Below are positions 1-8,224 of a stretch of 64,000 nt of DNA, piece by piece. The stretch's first letter is position 1; each line of letters opens with the position of its first letter. Source of the stretch: Yersinia bercovieri ATCC 43970 (GTDB lineage Bacteria; Pseudomonadota; Gammaproteobacteria; Enterobacterales; Enterobacteriaceae); assembly GCF_013282745.1 (NCBI RefSeq), contig NZ_CP054044.1, forward strand, positions 3,224,001-3,288,000. Direction: 5' to 3'. Below the pieces are notes generated by a model. That model saw only the letters and a list, made by a program, of their open reading frames with translations, ran no database searches and had not been told where the DNA came from. A program made the translations under genes and the position numbers.

Positions 1-211
1 TCCGCAGTATAGCCCTGAATGAGAGTCAAACTCTCGACGGCTAGCATCAACAGGGGTTTATATAACGTAAACTGATTGGTGCCTCTCCTATCGTTCACTA
101 ACCACCTTTATCCTTGATGCAATCAGTTTTAAGTGTTAAAAAACCGCCGCAGATTCATTTATCAGGCACTGTTTACCACGCTAGTGGGGGATAGGTGCGG
201 CAGAGGACAGG

Positions 212-1603
212 ATGGAACAGCAGTTGCAGGATTCAACACTAAAACGCGGTTTAAAAAATCGCCATATTCAACTGATTGCGCTGGGTGGCGCAATTGGTAC
301 CGGGCTGTTTCTGGGGATCGCTCAGACCATTAAGATGGCCGGCCCCTCGGTGATATTGGGCTATGCCATCGGCGGCTTTATTGCATTTCTTATTATGCGA
401 CAACTGGGCGAGATGGTGGTTGAGGAGCCGGTTGCCGGCTCATTTAGTCACTTTGCTTATAAATATTGGGGCGATTTCGCTGGGTTCTTATCTGGCTGGA
501 ACTACTGGGCGATGTTTATTCTCGTCGGTATGGCGGAGTTGACTGCGGTAGGTATCTATATTCAATATTGGTGGCCGGAAATTCCAACATGGGTTTCTGC
601 GGCAATATTCTTTGTCCTGATAAATGCTATCAATTTAGTGAATGTCCGGCTGTATGGTGAAACGGAATTCTGGTTCGCTATCATCAAAGTTGTCGCCATT
701 ATCGGTATGATAGTGTTCGGGGCCTATCTTCTGGCCTCTGGAACCGGTGGCCCGGATGCCTCTGTTACTAACCTCTGGGCGCAGGGCGGTTTTATGCCCC
801 ACGGTATTAGCGGTTTGGTGATGGCGATGGCGGTGATTATGTTCTCTTTCGGTGGCTTGGAGATGGTGGGCATCACTGCTGCAGAAGCGGAAGATCCACA
901 CCACAGCATCCCTAAAGCGACCAATCAAGTGGTCTATCGTATCCTTATTTTTTATATCGGTTCATTAGCGGTTCTGCTCTCCCTTTACCCATGGGGTAAG
1001 GTTGTTGAGGGGGGGAGTCCTTTTGTGATGATTTTCCATGCGCTGGATAGCCAACTGGTGGCGACTATCCTGAATGTGGTGGTCTTGACCGCGGCATTAT
1101 CAGTCTACAACAGCGGTGTGTATTGCAATAGCCGAATGCTGTTTGGTCTGGCCTCACAGGGAAATGCACCTAAGTTATTGACCAAAGTTAATCGGCGTGG
1201 GGTGCCTATCTTGTCTATCGCGCTCTCGGCGCTGGCGACCTCTGCGGGCGTGGTGATCAACTATGTGATGCCTGGTAAAGCCTTTGAGCTGCTTATGGCG
1301 CTGGTGGTCTCAACACTGGTGATTAACTGGGTGATGATTTGCCTGGCTCACTTAAAGTTTCGTGCCGCTAAAGTGCAGGAGGGCACGGAACCACGCTTTA
1401 AGGCGCTATGGTATCCTTACGGTAATTACCTCTGTCTGCTGTTCTTGTCGCTGATTCTGGTCATCATGTACCTCACTGATGGCATTCAGATTTCAGTCTT
1501 GATGATGCCGGTGTGGATCGCGCTATTGTGGTGTGGTTTCATGCTGACACGGCGTAAACATAAGCGCTGTCAGATAAAAACTGATGATTCAAACATCGCC
1601 TGA
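212..1603 (+). CDS. pheP: Aromatic amino acid permease, PheP/AroP type
   Basis: A 463-residue inner-membrane APC-family permease that should import phenylalanine and related aromatic amino acids with protons. The family opening is plain: RGLKNRHIQLIALGGAIGTG near residues 12-32, followed by about 12 hydrophobic segments. Stretches such as GFLSGWNYW and NLVNVRLYGETEFWFA resemble E. coli PheP more than AroP, although the N terminus is short as in AroP, so the substrate range is uncertain. The start at 212 has a GAGGACAGG ribosome site. It is a single gene ending in a strong hairpin, convergent with pagP. No clear TyrR box was identified upstream. Confidence 0.8.
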   Translation: MEQQLQDSTLKRGLKNRHIQLIALGGAIGTGLFLGIAQTIKMAGPSVILGYAIGGFIAFLIMRQLGEMVVEEPVAGSFSHFAYKYWGDFAGFLSGWNYWAMFILVGMAELTAVGIYIQYWWPEIPTWVSAAIFFVLINAINLVNVRLYGETEFWFAIIKVVAIIGMIVFGAYLLASGTGGPDASVTNLWAQGGFMPHGISGLVMAMAVIMFSFGGLEMVGITAAEAEDPHHSIPKATNQVVYRILIFYIGSLAVLLSLYPWGKVVEGGSPFVMIFHALDSQLVATILNVVVLTAALSVYNSGVYCNSRMLFGLASQGNAPKLLTKVNRRGVPILSIALSALATSAGVVINYVMPGKAFELLMALVVSTLVINWVMICLAHLKFRAAKVQEGTEPRFKALWYPYGNYLCLLFLSLILVIMYLTDGIQISVLMMPVWIALLWCGFMLTRRKHKRCQIKTDDSNIA

Positions 1604-1622
1604 TGGGACTACGGCGCAGTTA

Positions 1623-1666
1623 AAATAGCCGGGCAATAAGTGATAGTGAAAGCCCGGCTATTTCGC
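1623..1666 (+). terminator. Terminator of the permease gene
   Basis: A perfect 12-bp stem (AAATAGCCGGGC at 1623-1634 with GCCCGGCTATTT at 1652-1663) lies 20 bp after the permease stop. The T-rich end and position fit an intrinsic terminator. It could also act on the opposite strand for pagP. Confidence 0.75.
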
Positions 1667-1854
1667 TCGACAACTGATTCGCAGTGTTTAGATTATCAGC
1701 ACTCAATTAAGTCAATTATCTGTTATGTGGCGGGCTTTAATACGCAATGTGGTTGCCCCTTTCTGGTGCGCTTAAGGTTAATTGAGATTAATTCTTAATT
1801 GCAGCATATAACCACTTTTATTATATGGCTTAATTGATTAAATAATGTATCTAA

Positions 1855-2469
1855 TTAGAATTGCCAGCGCATCCAGGTAAAAAGCACATTTCCATTATTA
1901 TAAGTGCCGGGGATATAGGTGGTTTGTAGCGAAAACTTATTATATTCAATAGAAAGAAGTGGCAAGGGTAATGGTATAGGAATGTAAAGATATTCATGAC
2001 GTGCGGTAATACTGGCAGTAAAGCCCGCTCCGAAACGCCAGCCACTCATCTCCCCAGGGATCCACATTTTTTGATAGCCATAACCTATTATGGGTTCAAC
2101 TTCATTATGCGAATCCATAAACACCATGGCATACACCGAGTGCCAGTTGTTATCTTCATCATAGCGATATTTACCATAGCCGATACCCCATGGACGCTCA
2201 TTGTATGATGCTATCTTGTCAGCATCGTAAGTCCTGCGGTTATGCCACGTATTGAGTGGGATATAGAGCTCTTGCTCAGGAGAGTCCCAGGCGAGTGTGA
2301 TGTTGTTTATCAGGCGCTGCCACAGGTTGCTGTTGTTCGCCTGTGGTTTAAGCTGCTGATCTATCGATGTCTGAGCCGGAGGATTGATATCCCCCGCCAG
2401 CGCAATTGAAACTTGGCCCCACCACAAACTACTCAGAAAGCAGCTGCTGATAATATACGTGTAATTCAT
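1855..2469 (-). CDS. pagP: Lipid A palmitoyltransferase PagP
   Basis: An outer-membrane beta-barrel enzyme that moves a palmitate from phospholipid to lipid A, stiffening the outer membrane against cationic peptides. The 204-residue protein has an N-terminal signal region (about 1-25) and the conserved barrel sequence ending in Trp-Gln-Phe. The catalytic residues can be placed: His76 in NTWHNRR, then Asp119-Ser120 in MVFMDSHNE, with the same 43-residue spacing as in E. coli PagP. PhoP control is usual in the family, but only weak half-sites were seen upstream. It is monocistronic, convergent with the permease, and followed upstream by a long spacer. Confidence 0.93.
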   Translation of the reverse strand: MNYTYIISSCFLSSLWWGQVSIALAGDINPPAQTSIDQQLKPQANNSNLWQRLINNITLAWDSPEQELYIPLNTWHNRRTYDADKIASYNERPWGIGYGKYRYDEDNNWHSVYAMVFMDSHNEVEPIIGYGYQKMWIPGEMSGWRFGAGFTASITARHEYLYIPIPLPLPLLSIEYNKFSLQTTYIPGTYNNGNVLFTWMRWQF

Positions 2470-3459
2470 AATTTAGATCTCTGATGCTGATAAGGCGAAA
2501 TAAGACATCAATGCATCAGATAATCTATATGCCTATCAAAAGTAATGATGACTTATAAGTTGGTTTTAATTAAACAGAGGTTATAGCCCCAAACTTAAAT
2601 GGTTCTATAACGAAAAGATGAAATACAATCTTAGCTTATGCGCTAGAGTAATTGCGTTTTAATTTAGAGGCATCAAGAAATATCTTAAATTATTGTTTCC
2701 AGCACAAATTGCCAGCAGAAGCTATCAAAATTCGTCAGATTAAGTTGACTAAAGTAGCGTGTTTTTTTATATATTTATACAGCTAATATAAAGTGGGTGC
2801 GCACCTTTCTGGTGCGTTCCGGTTCATCATTAATGAATAACTGCACTCTGATGACTCAATAAGAAAAACTTTGAGTCATTAAGTTATTCTCATTGTTGGT
2901 TATATTTTTACCTCTATTTGCCTATGGCAGGCTCTATTTTTTTCAGTTTGTGATAGTTGCCGCACAACCTTTTATGTCATGTCGAGAAATAAGATAGTTA
3001 GCTCTTCATGCGGGAGGCAGGGTCGATGATATAACCTGAGGTTAAGTAAGGGGTTAGTTATGTCGTATGAGGTGGGAATGGTCGTGAGCAGGGGAGAGCC
3101 AGTGGCTAGAGCAAAGAGTTCATATATTCAATTATTATATATTTAATGCTAATAAATTTTATACCAACACACTTTTGGTCATTTGCATAACATGGCAAAT
3201 CATGAGGCATCTAGGTAAGCAATATTATAAAAATTGTTAGCTTAAATGTTAAAAACCAGCAAGAGAGCGGGATAAGACAGTATAAAAAAATAGAGCAGAA
3301 AATACGATGACCTTCAACAAAATTTAGCATATTTAAGCACTCTTTCTGAACAACAGATTCAAATATGTGCGACAGGTTCACCCTTGATTAAAAATGGCTT
3401 GCCATCGAATACAGAGTATGTGATAACGCATATGGGTAAAACGAGGTACAGTTCTGTAT
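2470..3459. other. Long AT-rich intergenic region between pagP and yobF
   Basis: Almost 1 kb with no gene that could be recognised. It must hold the pagP promoter (leftward) and the yobF-cspC promoter and leader (rightward). A small hairpin, CGCACC-tttct-GGTGCG, lies near 2801-2817. An open stretch of about 57 codons just before yobF (about 3310-3480) overlaps the yobF start and has no convincing start or ribosome site, so it is not called a gene. Confidence 0.5.
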
Positions 3460-3576
3460 ATGTGTGGCATTTTCAGTAAAGAAGTTCTGAGTAAAGACGT
3501 TAGCGTTGAATACCGCTTCTCTGCCGATCCTTATCTTAGTGCCTCAAGCAGTAACGACTCTAGTTTGTCTATGTAA
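3460..3576 (+). CDS. yobF: Small protein YobF
   Basis: A 38-residue protein beginning [20 protein letters not shown], clearly matching E. coli YobF, which is somewhat longer at its C terminus. It sits 42 bp before cspC, in the same yobF-cspC arrangement as E. coli, where the two are co-transcribed and YobF accumulates in stress. Its molecular role is unknown. It is too short for most gene callers. The call rests on sequence recognition and synteny. Confidence 0.85.
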   Translation: MCGIFSKEVLSKDVSVEYRFSADPYLSASSSNDSSLSM

Positions 3577-3618
3577 ACGCCTACGGGCGAGTTAAACAAT
3601 CCAAAGGAAATACTCAAG

Positions 3619-3828
3619 ATGGCAAAGATCAAAGGTCAAGTTAAGTGGTTCAACGAGTCTAAAGGTTTCGGTTTCATCACTCCAGCTGACGGCAGCAAAG
3701 ATGTGTTCGTACACTTCTCTGCAATCCAGGGTAATGGCTTCAAAACCCTGGCTGAAGGCCAGAACGTAGAGTTCGAAATCCAAGACGGTCAGAAAGGTCC
3801 GTCTGCAGTAAACGTTACTGCAATCTAA
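3619..3828 (+). CDS. cspC: Cold-shock-family RNA chaperone CspC
   Basis: A 69-residue single cold-shock domain with both RNA-binding motifs, KGFGFITP (RNP1) and VFVHFSAI (RNP2). It differs from the E. coli CspC sequence I recall at about one position, which separates it from the closely related CspE. CspC is constitutively made and stabilises or antiterminates transcripts such as rpoS. Position behind yobF and near rlmA also fits CspC. AAAGGA precedes the ATG. A strong terminator follows, and a group II intron begins right after that. Confidence 0.95.
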   Translation: MAKIKGQVKWFNESKGFGFITPADGSKDVFVHFSAIQGNGFKTLAEGQNVEFEIQDGQKGPSAVNVTAI

Positions 3829-3846
3829 TCAGCTCTTTTGCTGTTA

Positions 3847-3873
3847 AAAACCCGCCTTTGTGCGGGTTTTTTC
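3847..3873 (+). terminator. Intrinsic terminator of cspC
   Basis: AAAACCCGC-ctttgt-GCGGGTTTTTT: a GC stem followed by a run of six T, 18 bp after the cspC stop. It forms the 5' flank of the group II intron. Confidence 0.92.
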
Positions 3874-3875
3874 GT

Positions 3876-5739
3876 GTGTGCCGGGCATGCTCAGCAGCTC
3901 GGGGGTGAAAGTCCCCTGTCCAGCCTGATGGTGGCGAAGGACTAGTGAAGCGCAAGGGCGTCGTCGTGAGGCGGGGTCTGAAGGAAGCGTGGAGCAAAAC
4001 CATGACCTGACGGACAGAAACCCGATATAAGGCCTACCCGACTGGCGGAGCAAGCATGTGATTGCGAAGGCCATAACCATCAAGAGCCGGGGTGGTAGAT
4101 TGGGCAGGTGTGTGGTGAAAGCGGCTGAGCTTACCCCGGGAGGCCTGTCCGGCGTTCTGTATTCAGAACTGAGTGCATCGTAAGGTGCGCTGACCGGTGG
4201 ACAGGAGTCAGCAGAGGGCATAGTAGGACGTGACGTCTGAAGGCCCGAACGGTAATGAGTGACGAGTATCAGCGGAGGTTCTGAACGGTCATGCAGCAGA
4301 AAACGCATCGCGGCCCTGAAGCCCGAAGAAGGGGTGAAGCCCCGGACGCCGGTTCCCGGGGGGCTGAAACCGGGCAGGCACCGACGACCAGAGAAAGTCC
4401 GTCGTCAACAGCGTGGCTGATGGAAGCCATCTGTGAACCCGTCAATCTCAGGCAAGCCCTGAAAAGAGTGAAGGCCAATAAAGGTGCGGCGGGAGCCGAC
4501 GGCATGAGCGTAAGCGAACTGCCGGAGTACCTGAAACACCACTGGCCCGAACTGAAAGCGCAACTGCTGTCCGGCAGCTATCGCCCATCCCCTGTAAGAA
4601 GAGTGACCATCCCGAAACCCTGCGGCGGCGAACGTCTGCTGGGTATCCCGACGGTGGTGGATCGTTTTATCCAGCAGGCGATGATGCAGGTGTTGCAGAT
4701 GCAGTGGGATGCGTCGTTCAGCGACAGCAGCTACGGGTTCCGCCCCGGGCGCTCTGCCCATCAGGCTGTGAAACAGGCTCATGAATATATTGGGTCCGGG
4801 TATCACTGGGTGGTCGATCTCGATCTGGAGAAGTTCTTCGACCGGGTGAACCACGATGTACTGATGAGCCGGATAGCGAAACGGGTGTCGGATAAACGGG
4901 TGCTGTCACTTATCCGCAGGTTCCTGAATGCAGGCGTGATGGAAGCCGGTCTGGTAAGGCCGGTGACAGAAGGGACGCCGCAGGGCGGCCCGCTGTCGCC
5001 GTTGTTATCGAATCTGCTGCTGGATGACTTCGATAAGGAACTGGAGAAACGCGGCCTGAAGTTCGCCCGTTATGCAGACGACTGTAATGTGTATGTGAAA
5101 AGCGAACGTGCAGGCAATCGTGTGATGGCGGGGCTGACGCACTGGCTGAGCCGTAAACTGAAGCTGAAGGTGAATGCGAAGAAGAGCGCAGTGGCGCATC
5201 CGGAGTCGCGTAAGTTCCTGGGTTACAGCTTCATAAGGGGCAGGAAAGTGTGGTGCGTGGTGTCGCCGGGATCGGTGAAGCGGTTCAAAACGCGGATAAG
5301 GGAACTGACGGGACGTAACACGGGCAGAAGCCTGGAGCAGCTAATCGAGCCGTTAAAGCGATATATGACGGGCTGGAAAAGCTACTACAGGCTGAACGAG
5401 TGGCCATCGCTGATAAGAGAGCTGAACGGGTGGATAAGGCGCAGGCTGCGGAGTGTCCTCTGGAAACAGTGGAAAACGGGCGGCAAGCGTTATAAAGAGC
5501 TGCACAATCGCGGGGTTAGCAAAGACCTCTCGGCGCAGACGGTGGGAAGTTGCCATAAACAGTGGCGGGTGAGCTGTAGCCCGGCGCTGAACATAGCACT
5601 TCCCAATAACCTGTTCGTCAGACTGGGCCTGCCAGAGTTATAGGAAGGCGACGATCAACATAACCGAACCGCCGTATACGGCCCCGTATGTACGGTGGTG
5701 TGGGAGGAGGCTGGTTGTGAGATCAGCCCCTATCCCGAT
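3876..5739 (+). mobile_element. Group II intron with reverse transcriptase
   Basis: A complete retroelement of about 1.86 kb. The 5' end reads GTGTGCCGGG (a GUGYG-type start). The 3' end shows a domain V hairpin at about 5665-5701, centred on CCGTATACG/CGTATGTACGG. A domain VI stem follows at about 5702-5735, and the element ends in CCCGAT. The internal ORF encodes RT and maturase domains but no endonuclease domain. It lies in the same orientation as cspC, immediately downstream of its terminator. That is the known target preference of bacterial class C introns, so class C is inferred; the class was not determined by alignment. The ends are accurate to a few bases, since the 5' end could also be 3874. 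Confidence 0.88.
4291..5643 (+). CDS. ltrA: Group II intron reverse transcriptase/maturase
   Basis: A 450-residue intron-encoded protein that reverse transcribes the intron RNA and helps it splice. Visible RT blocks: SYGFRPGRSAHQA (block 2), VVDLDLEKFFDRVNHD (block 3), GTPQGGPLSPLLSN (block 4), and the catalytic RYADD with YADD at residues 261-264. FLGYSF and a maturase (GIIM) region with GWKSYYRLNEWPSL follow. No HNH endonuclease follows, so insertion would need single-stranded or replication-associated targets. The frame is intact and all catalytic residues are present, so the element may be active. Composition is more GC-rich than the neighbouring genes. Confidence 0.92.
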   Translation: MQQKTHRGPEARRRGEAPDAGSRGAETGQAPTTRESPSSTAWLMEAICEPVNLRQALKRVKANKGAAGADGMSVSELPEYLKHHWPELKAQLLSGSYRPSPVRRVTIPKPCGGERLLGIPTVVDRFIQQAMMQVLQMQWDASFSDSSYGFRPGRSAHQAVKQAHEYIGSGYHWVVDLDLEKFFDRVNHDVLMSRIAKRVSDKRVLSLIRRFLNAGVMEAGLVRPVTEGTPQGGPLSPLLSNLLLDDFDKELEKRGLKFARYADDCNVYVKSERAGNRVMAGLTHWLSRKLKLKVNAKKSAVAHPESRKFLGYSFIRGRKVWCVVSPGSVKRFKTRIRELTGRNTGRSLEQLIEPLKRYMTGWKSYYRLNEWPSLIRELNGWIRRRLRSVLWKQWKTGGKRYKELHNRGVSKDLSAQTVGSCHKQWRVSCSPALNIALPNNLFVRLGLPEL

Positions 5740-5765
5740 TTGTTGGCACCACAACTCGAATCAGC

Positions 5766-6488
5766 TTATTTAGCCAGGATGATTAAGCCGGAATAGTGAT
5801 TACGGCCTTTAATGCCGGGGTGGGTAGGGTCAATAGCCTGCTGCTGGCTGGTGCGGCGAAAACTGGTGTACTTGAAATGATGCTTATTGGCATCCGATTC
5901 GTCAGGCACTGTGGTGCATATAGTACAACCGCCGACCCGGTCAACCTGATGAATGCCCGCGCCACGCAATTGGTGCTCAGCGATGGCCGCCAAATTGAGG
6001 TGACGAAAGCGGGGAGAAATAATATTTTTTGCCAGCGGTAATCGGTTAACAAATTGCTCAACTAGCTCTTCATTGACCTCATAACAGCAGGAGCGCGCCG
6101 CGGGGCCAATGGCGGCCAGCCAATTAGCCGGATCGTCATCGCGGGCAATACGTTCCACCATCTTTAAGATAATGCCATCTAACAGCCCACGCCAGCCAGC
6201 ATGGACCACCGCAATGCCTCTCCCCTGTCGATGACTGAAAATGACCGGCAGGCAATCCGCCGTCAATACCGTTAACAAAATGCCCGCGTGGGTGGTATAG
6301 AGGCCATCAGCTTCGCCACACTCTTGCCCAGGCTCTGTTACATCGACAATTCTGGTGCCATGTACCTGTTTTTTATTGGGTTGTGATGCCCGATAAGGTT
6401 GGAGGCTGTCAGGTAATAGCGCTAATTTATTGCCAAACCCGTGGCAGATGGTGGGGATTCGACTCAACTGGGGTGAAAAATCGATCAT
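5766..6488 (-). CDS. YfiH/LACC1-family multicopper-like purine or peptidoglycan-editing enzyme
   Basis: A 240-residue member of the Cu-oxidase_4 (DUF152, YfiH/PgeF/LACC1) family. Members act on purine nucleosides in LACC1 studies, and E. coli YfiH edits a peptidoglycan precursor. The zinc/active-site residues appear as QVHGTRIVDV, LTADCLPV and VVHAGWRGL. The ATG at 6488 is preferred over one 11 codons upstream because family members begin near the MIDFSP motif. In E. coli yfiH sits between rluD and clpB, so this copy beside rlmA may be a second paralogue. No symbol is given for that reason. Confidence 0.8.
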   Translation of the reverse strand: MIDFSPQLSRIPTICHGFGNKLALLPDSLQPYRASQPNKKQVHGTRIVDVTEPGQECGEADGLYTTHAGILLTVLTADCLPVIFSHRQGRGIAVVHAGWRGLLDGIILKMVERIARDDDPANWLAAIGPAARSCCYEVNEELVEQFVNRLPLAKNIISPRFRHLNLAAIAEHQLRGAGIHQVDRVGGCTICTTVPDESDANKHHFKYTSFRRTSQQQAIDPTHPGIKGRNHYSGLIILAK

Positions 6489-6684
6489 GGGCTTACCTAA
6501 TAAGGAAAAAGTACGCCACACAGTGTAAACCGCTTTTGAATTGAATGACTAGTCGCCTTTTCTTATTAAGGTTGTGGTTCCACGGGCGAAACAGTGGCTT
6601 GCAACCGTAGAACGGCTTCTTTAGACTAACGACGCCTCCGCCGGTGATGCTGGCGGTTAATCATCTGTTATCTGGAACTCAACC

Positions 6685-7548
6685 ATGTCTTATCAGTGCC
6701 CCCTTTGTCATCAAGCCTTGCTACCAAGCCTACAACAGTGGCGTTGCAGCAATAACCATCAGTTTGATTGCGCCAAAGAGGGTTACGTCAATTTAATGCC
6801 GGTGCAGCATAAAGGTTCGAAGCAACCGGGCGATAGCCCAGAGATGATGCAGGCGCGGCGGGCATTTCTTGATGCGGGCTATTATCAGCCTTTGCAGCAG
6901 CGGGTGTGTGAAATTCTGGATTCGGCATTACCGCTGGATGCGATCATGTTACTTGATATTGGTTGTGGTGAAGGCTATTACACCGCGGCGGTGGCCGATC
7001 AGTTAAATCGACAGCGCCAGATCTCTGTTTTTGGATTAGACGTGGCAAAAGTGGCCATTAGGTATGGCGCTAAACGCTATCAACAAGTGAATTTCTGTGT
7101 GGCCTCGAGCCACAGATTACCCTTTGCCAGCCACTCTCTTGATGCGGTATTGCGTATTTATGCCCCCTGCAAAGCGAGCGAGTTGGCGCGCACCGTGAAA
7201 CCCGGCGGTATTGTGGTCACAGTTGCACCTGGGCCGCGCCATCTCTATCAGTTAAAAGCGCTGATTTATGCTGAAGTGCAACTGCATGATGATACTGAAG
7301 AGTCCCTGGAGGGTTTTGAATTGGTCAGCCGTGAAACGCTGAGCTATGAAATGAAGCTAAGTGGTAAGCAGGGTTTTAACTTATTGCAGATGACACCATT
7401 TGCCTGGCGCGCCGCCATTGAAACTGGGCAGGAGCTGGCCGCACGTCGCACATTTATCTGCGAAACAGATTTTGTTATCGCGCTACATCGCCGCAAAGCG
7501 GAAGTGTCTGCCGCAGAAATGCCAGTCGTTACGAGTGATGGCGAGTAA
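6685..7548 (+). CDS. rlmA: 23S rRNA (guanine-745-N1)-methyltransferase
   Basis: A 287-residue SAM-dependent enzyme that methylates G745 in helix 35 of 23S rRNA. The N-terminal zinc site is visible as CPLC near residues 5-8, with Cys and His in [11 protein letters not shown]. The SAM-binding motif is [12 protein letters not shown] near residue 93. Length and domain order match E. coli RlmA. It is transcribed away from the YfiH-family gene, and its position near cspC is the conserved core arrangement. Confidence 0.93.
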   Translation: MSYQCPLCHQALLPSLQQWRCSNNHQFDCAKEGYVNLMPVQHKGSKQPGDSPEMMQARRAFLDAGYYQPLQQRVCEILDSALPLDAIMLLDIGCGEGYYTAAVADQLNRQRQISVFGLDVAKVAIRYGAKRYQQVNFCVASSHRLPFASHSLDAVLRIYAPCKASELARTVKPGGIVVTVAPGPRHLYQLKALIYAEVQLHDDTEESLEGFELVSRETLSYEMKLSGKQGFNLLQMTPFAWRAAIETGQELAARRTFICETDFVIALHRRKAEVSAAEMPVVTSDGE

Positions 7549-7771
7549 ATAGGCTATTGCAGCTCGGCCTGAGCGCGTTTGGGCCGAAAATTATATTTAA
7601 CGTATCGCCATTCATGTTGACTAGTTAAAGGCGCAATATAGCCTAATGCCATCTCACTTATAAAAATGATATTGTTTTTATAATATATAACAGTAGAGAA
7701 ATACCCTGGTGTAGCGTCAGAAATTAACTTAAGTCAAATTTGTGGTCTTTTATATTTAAAATATCGTGGGG

Positions 7772-8050
7772 CTATTTTAGATCCAGGTTTCGCCAGGTTC
7801 GCCCACCAGATTCAGTCACTAATATTGAGGGGATAAACCTTATCTCTTCAGCAATTTTTAGTGCTAAATCAGCCACTTCTTGCTTGTTTAATGTGCCACT
7901 TCCGTAATTGAACTCTCCTTCAGGTAATTTATATATCTTCTCCCTGCCAATGAGACGGGTAAATCCCGCATCACTCATTTTCTTATTCAGAACCTCATAA
8001 TCACCTTCCACTGCATTATGCAAAACAACACTGACCGTGAAGTACGGCAT
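7772..8050 (-). CDS. Small GhoS-like (DUF2622) protein
   Basis: A 92-residue protein beginning MPYFTVSVVLHNA and ending VTESGGRTWRNLDLK. It resembles the DUF2622/GhoS family of small ferredoxin-like proteins. GhoS of E. coli is the endoribonuclease antitoxin that cuts ghoT mRNA in a type V toxin-antitoxin pair. The match is from memory of family features and is weak. No short membrane-toxin reading frame was found in the 220 bp downstream or 170 bp upstream, so there is no evidence for a toxin partner. The ribosome site is poor. Confidence 0.55.
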   Translation of the reverse strand: MPYFTVSVVLHNAVEGDYEVLNKKMSDAGFTRLIGREKIYKLPEGEFNYGSGTLNKQEVADLALKIAEEIRFIPSILVTESGGRTWRNLDLK

Positions 8051-8224
8051 AGCTATTTTTCCAATTGATCAAAAGATATTGCTTATATATCACACTGGAG
8101 GAATGCATATTTTGACCGGCGTCTAATTGCTGGCAGGAGGATGAAAATAACCTTGCACAAAATATGCCTTTCGTGCGGGTTCAGGTGTTAGGGGGCGGTT
8201 TATGCCCCCAAGGGTTGCGGGCGC

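Noticed and set aside
2796..2822. CCTTTCTGGTGCG occurring on both sides of pagP (also near 1757) as a flanking repeat
   Set aside because: Only 13 bases are shared and surrounding sequence differs; chance or a simple hairpin is enough.
3619..3828. Calling the cold-shock gene cspE because pagP lies nearby (as in E. coli crcA-cspE)
   Set aside because: The sequence ([24 protein letters not shown]) and the preceding yobF identify cspC.
3844..4308. Long antisense reading frames inside the group II intron
   Set aside because: They lie opposite structured intron RNA and its RT gene, have no ribosome site and no protein features.
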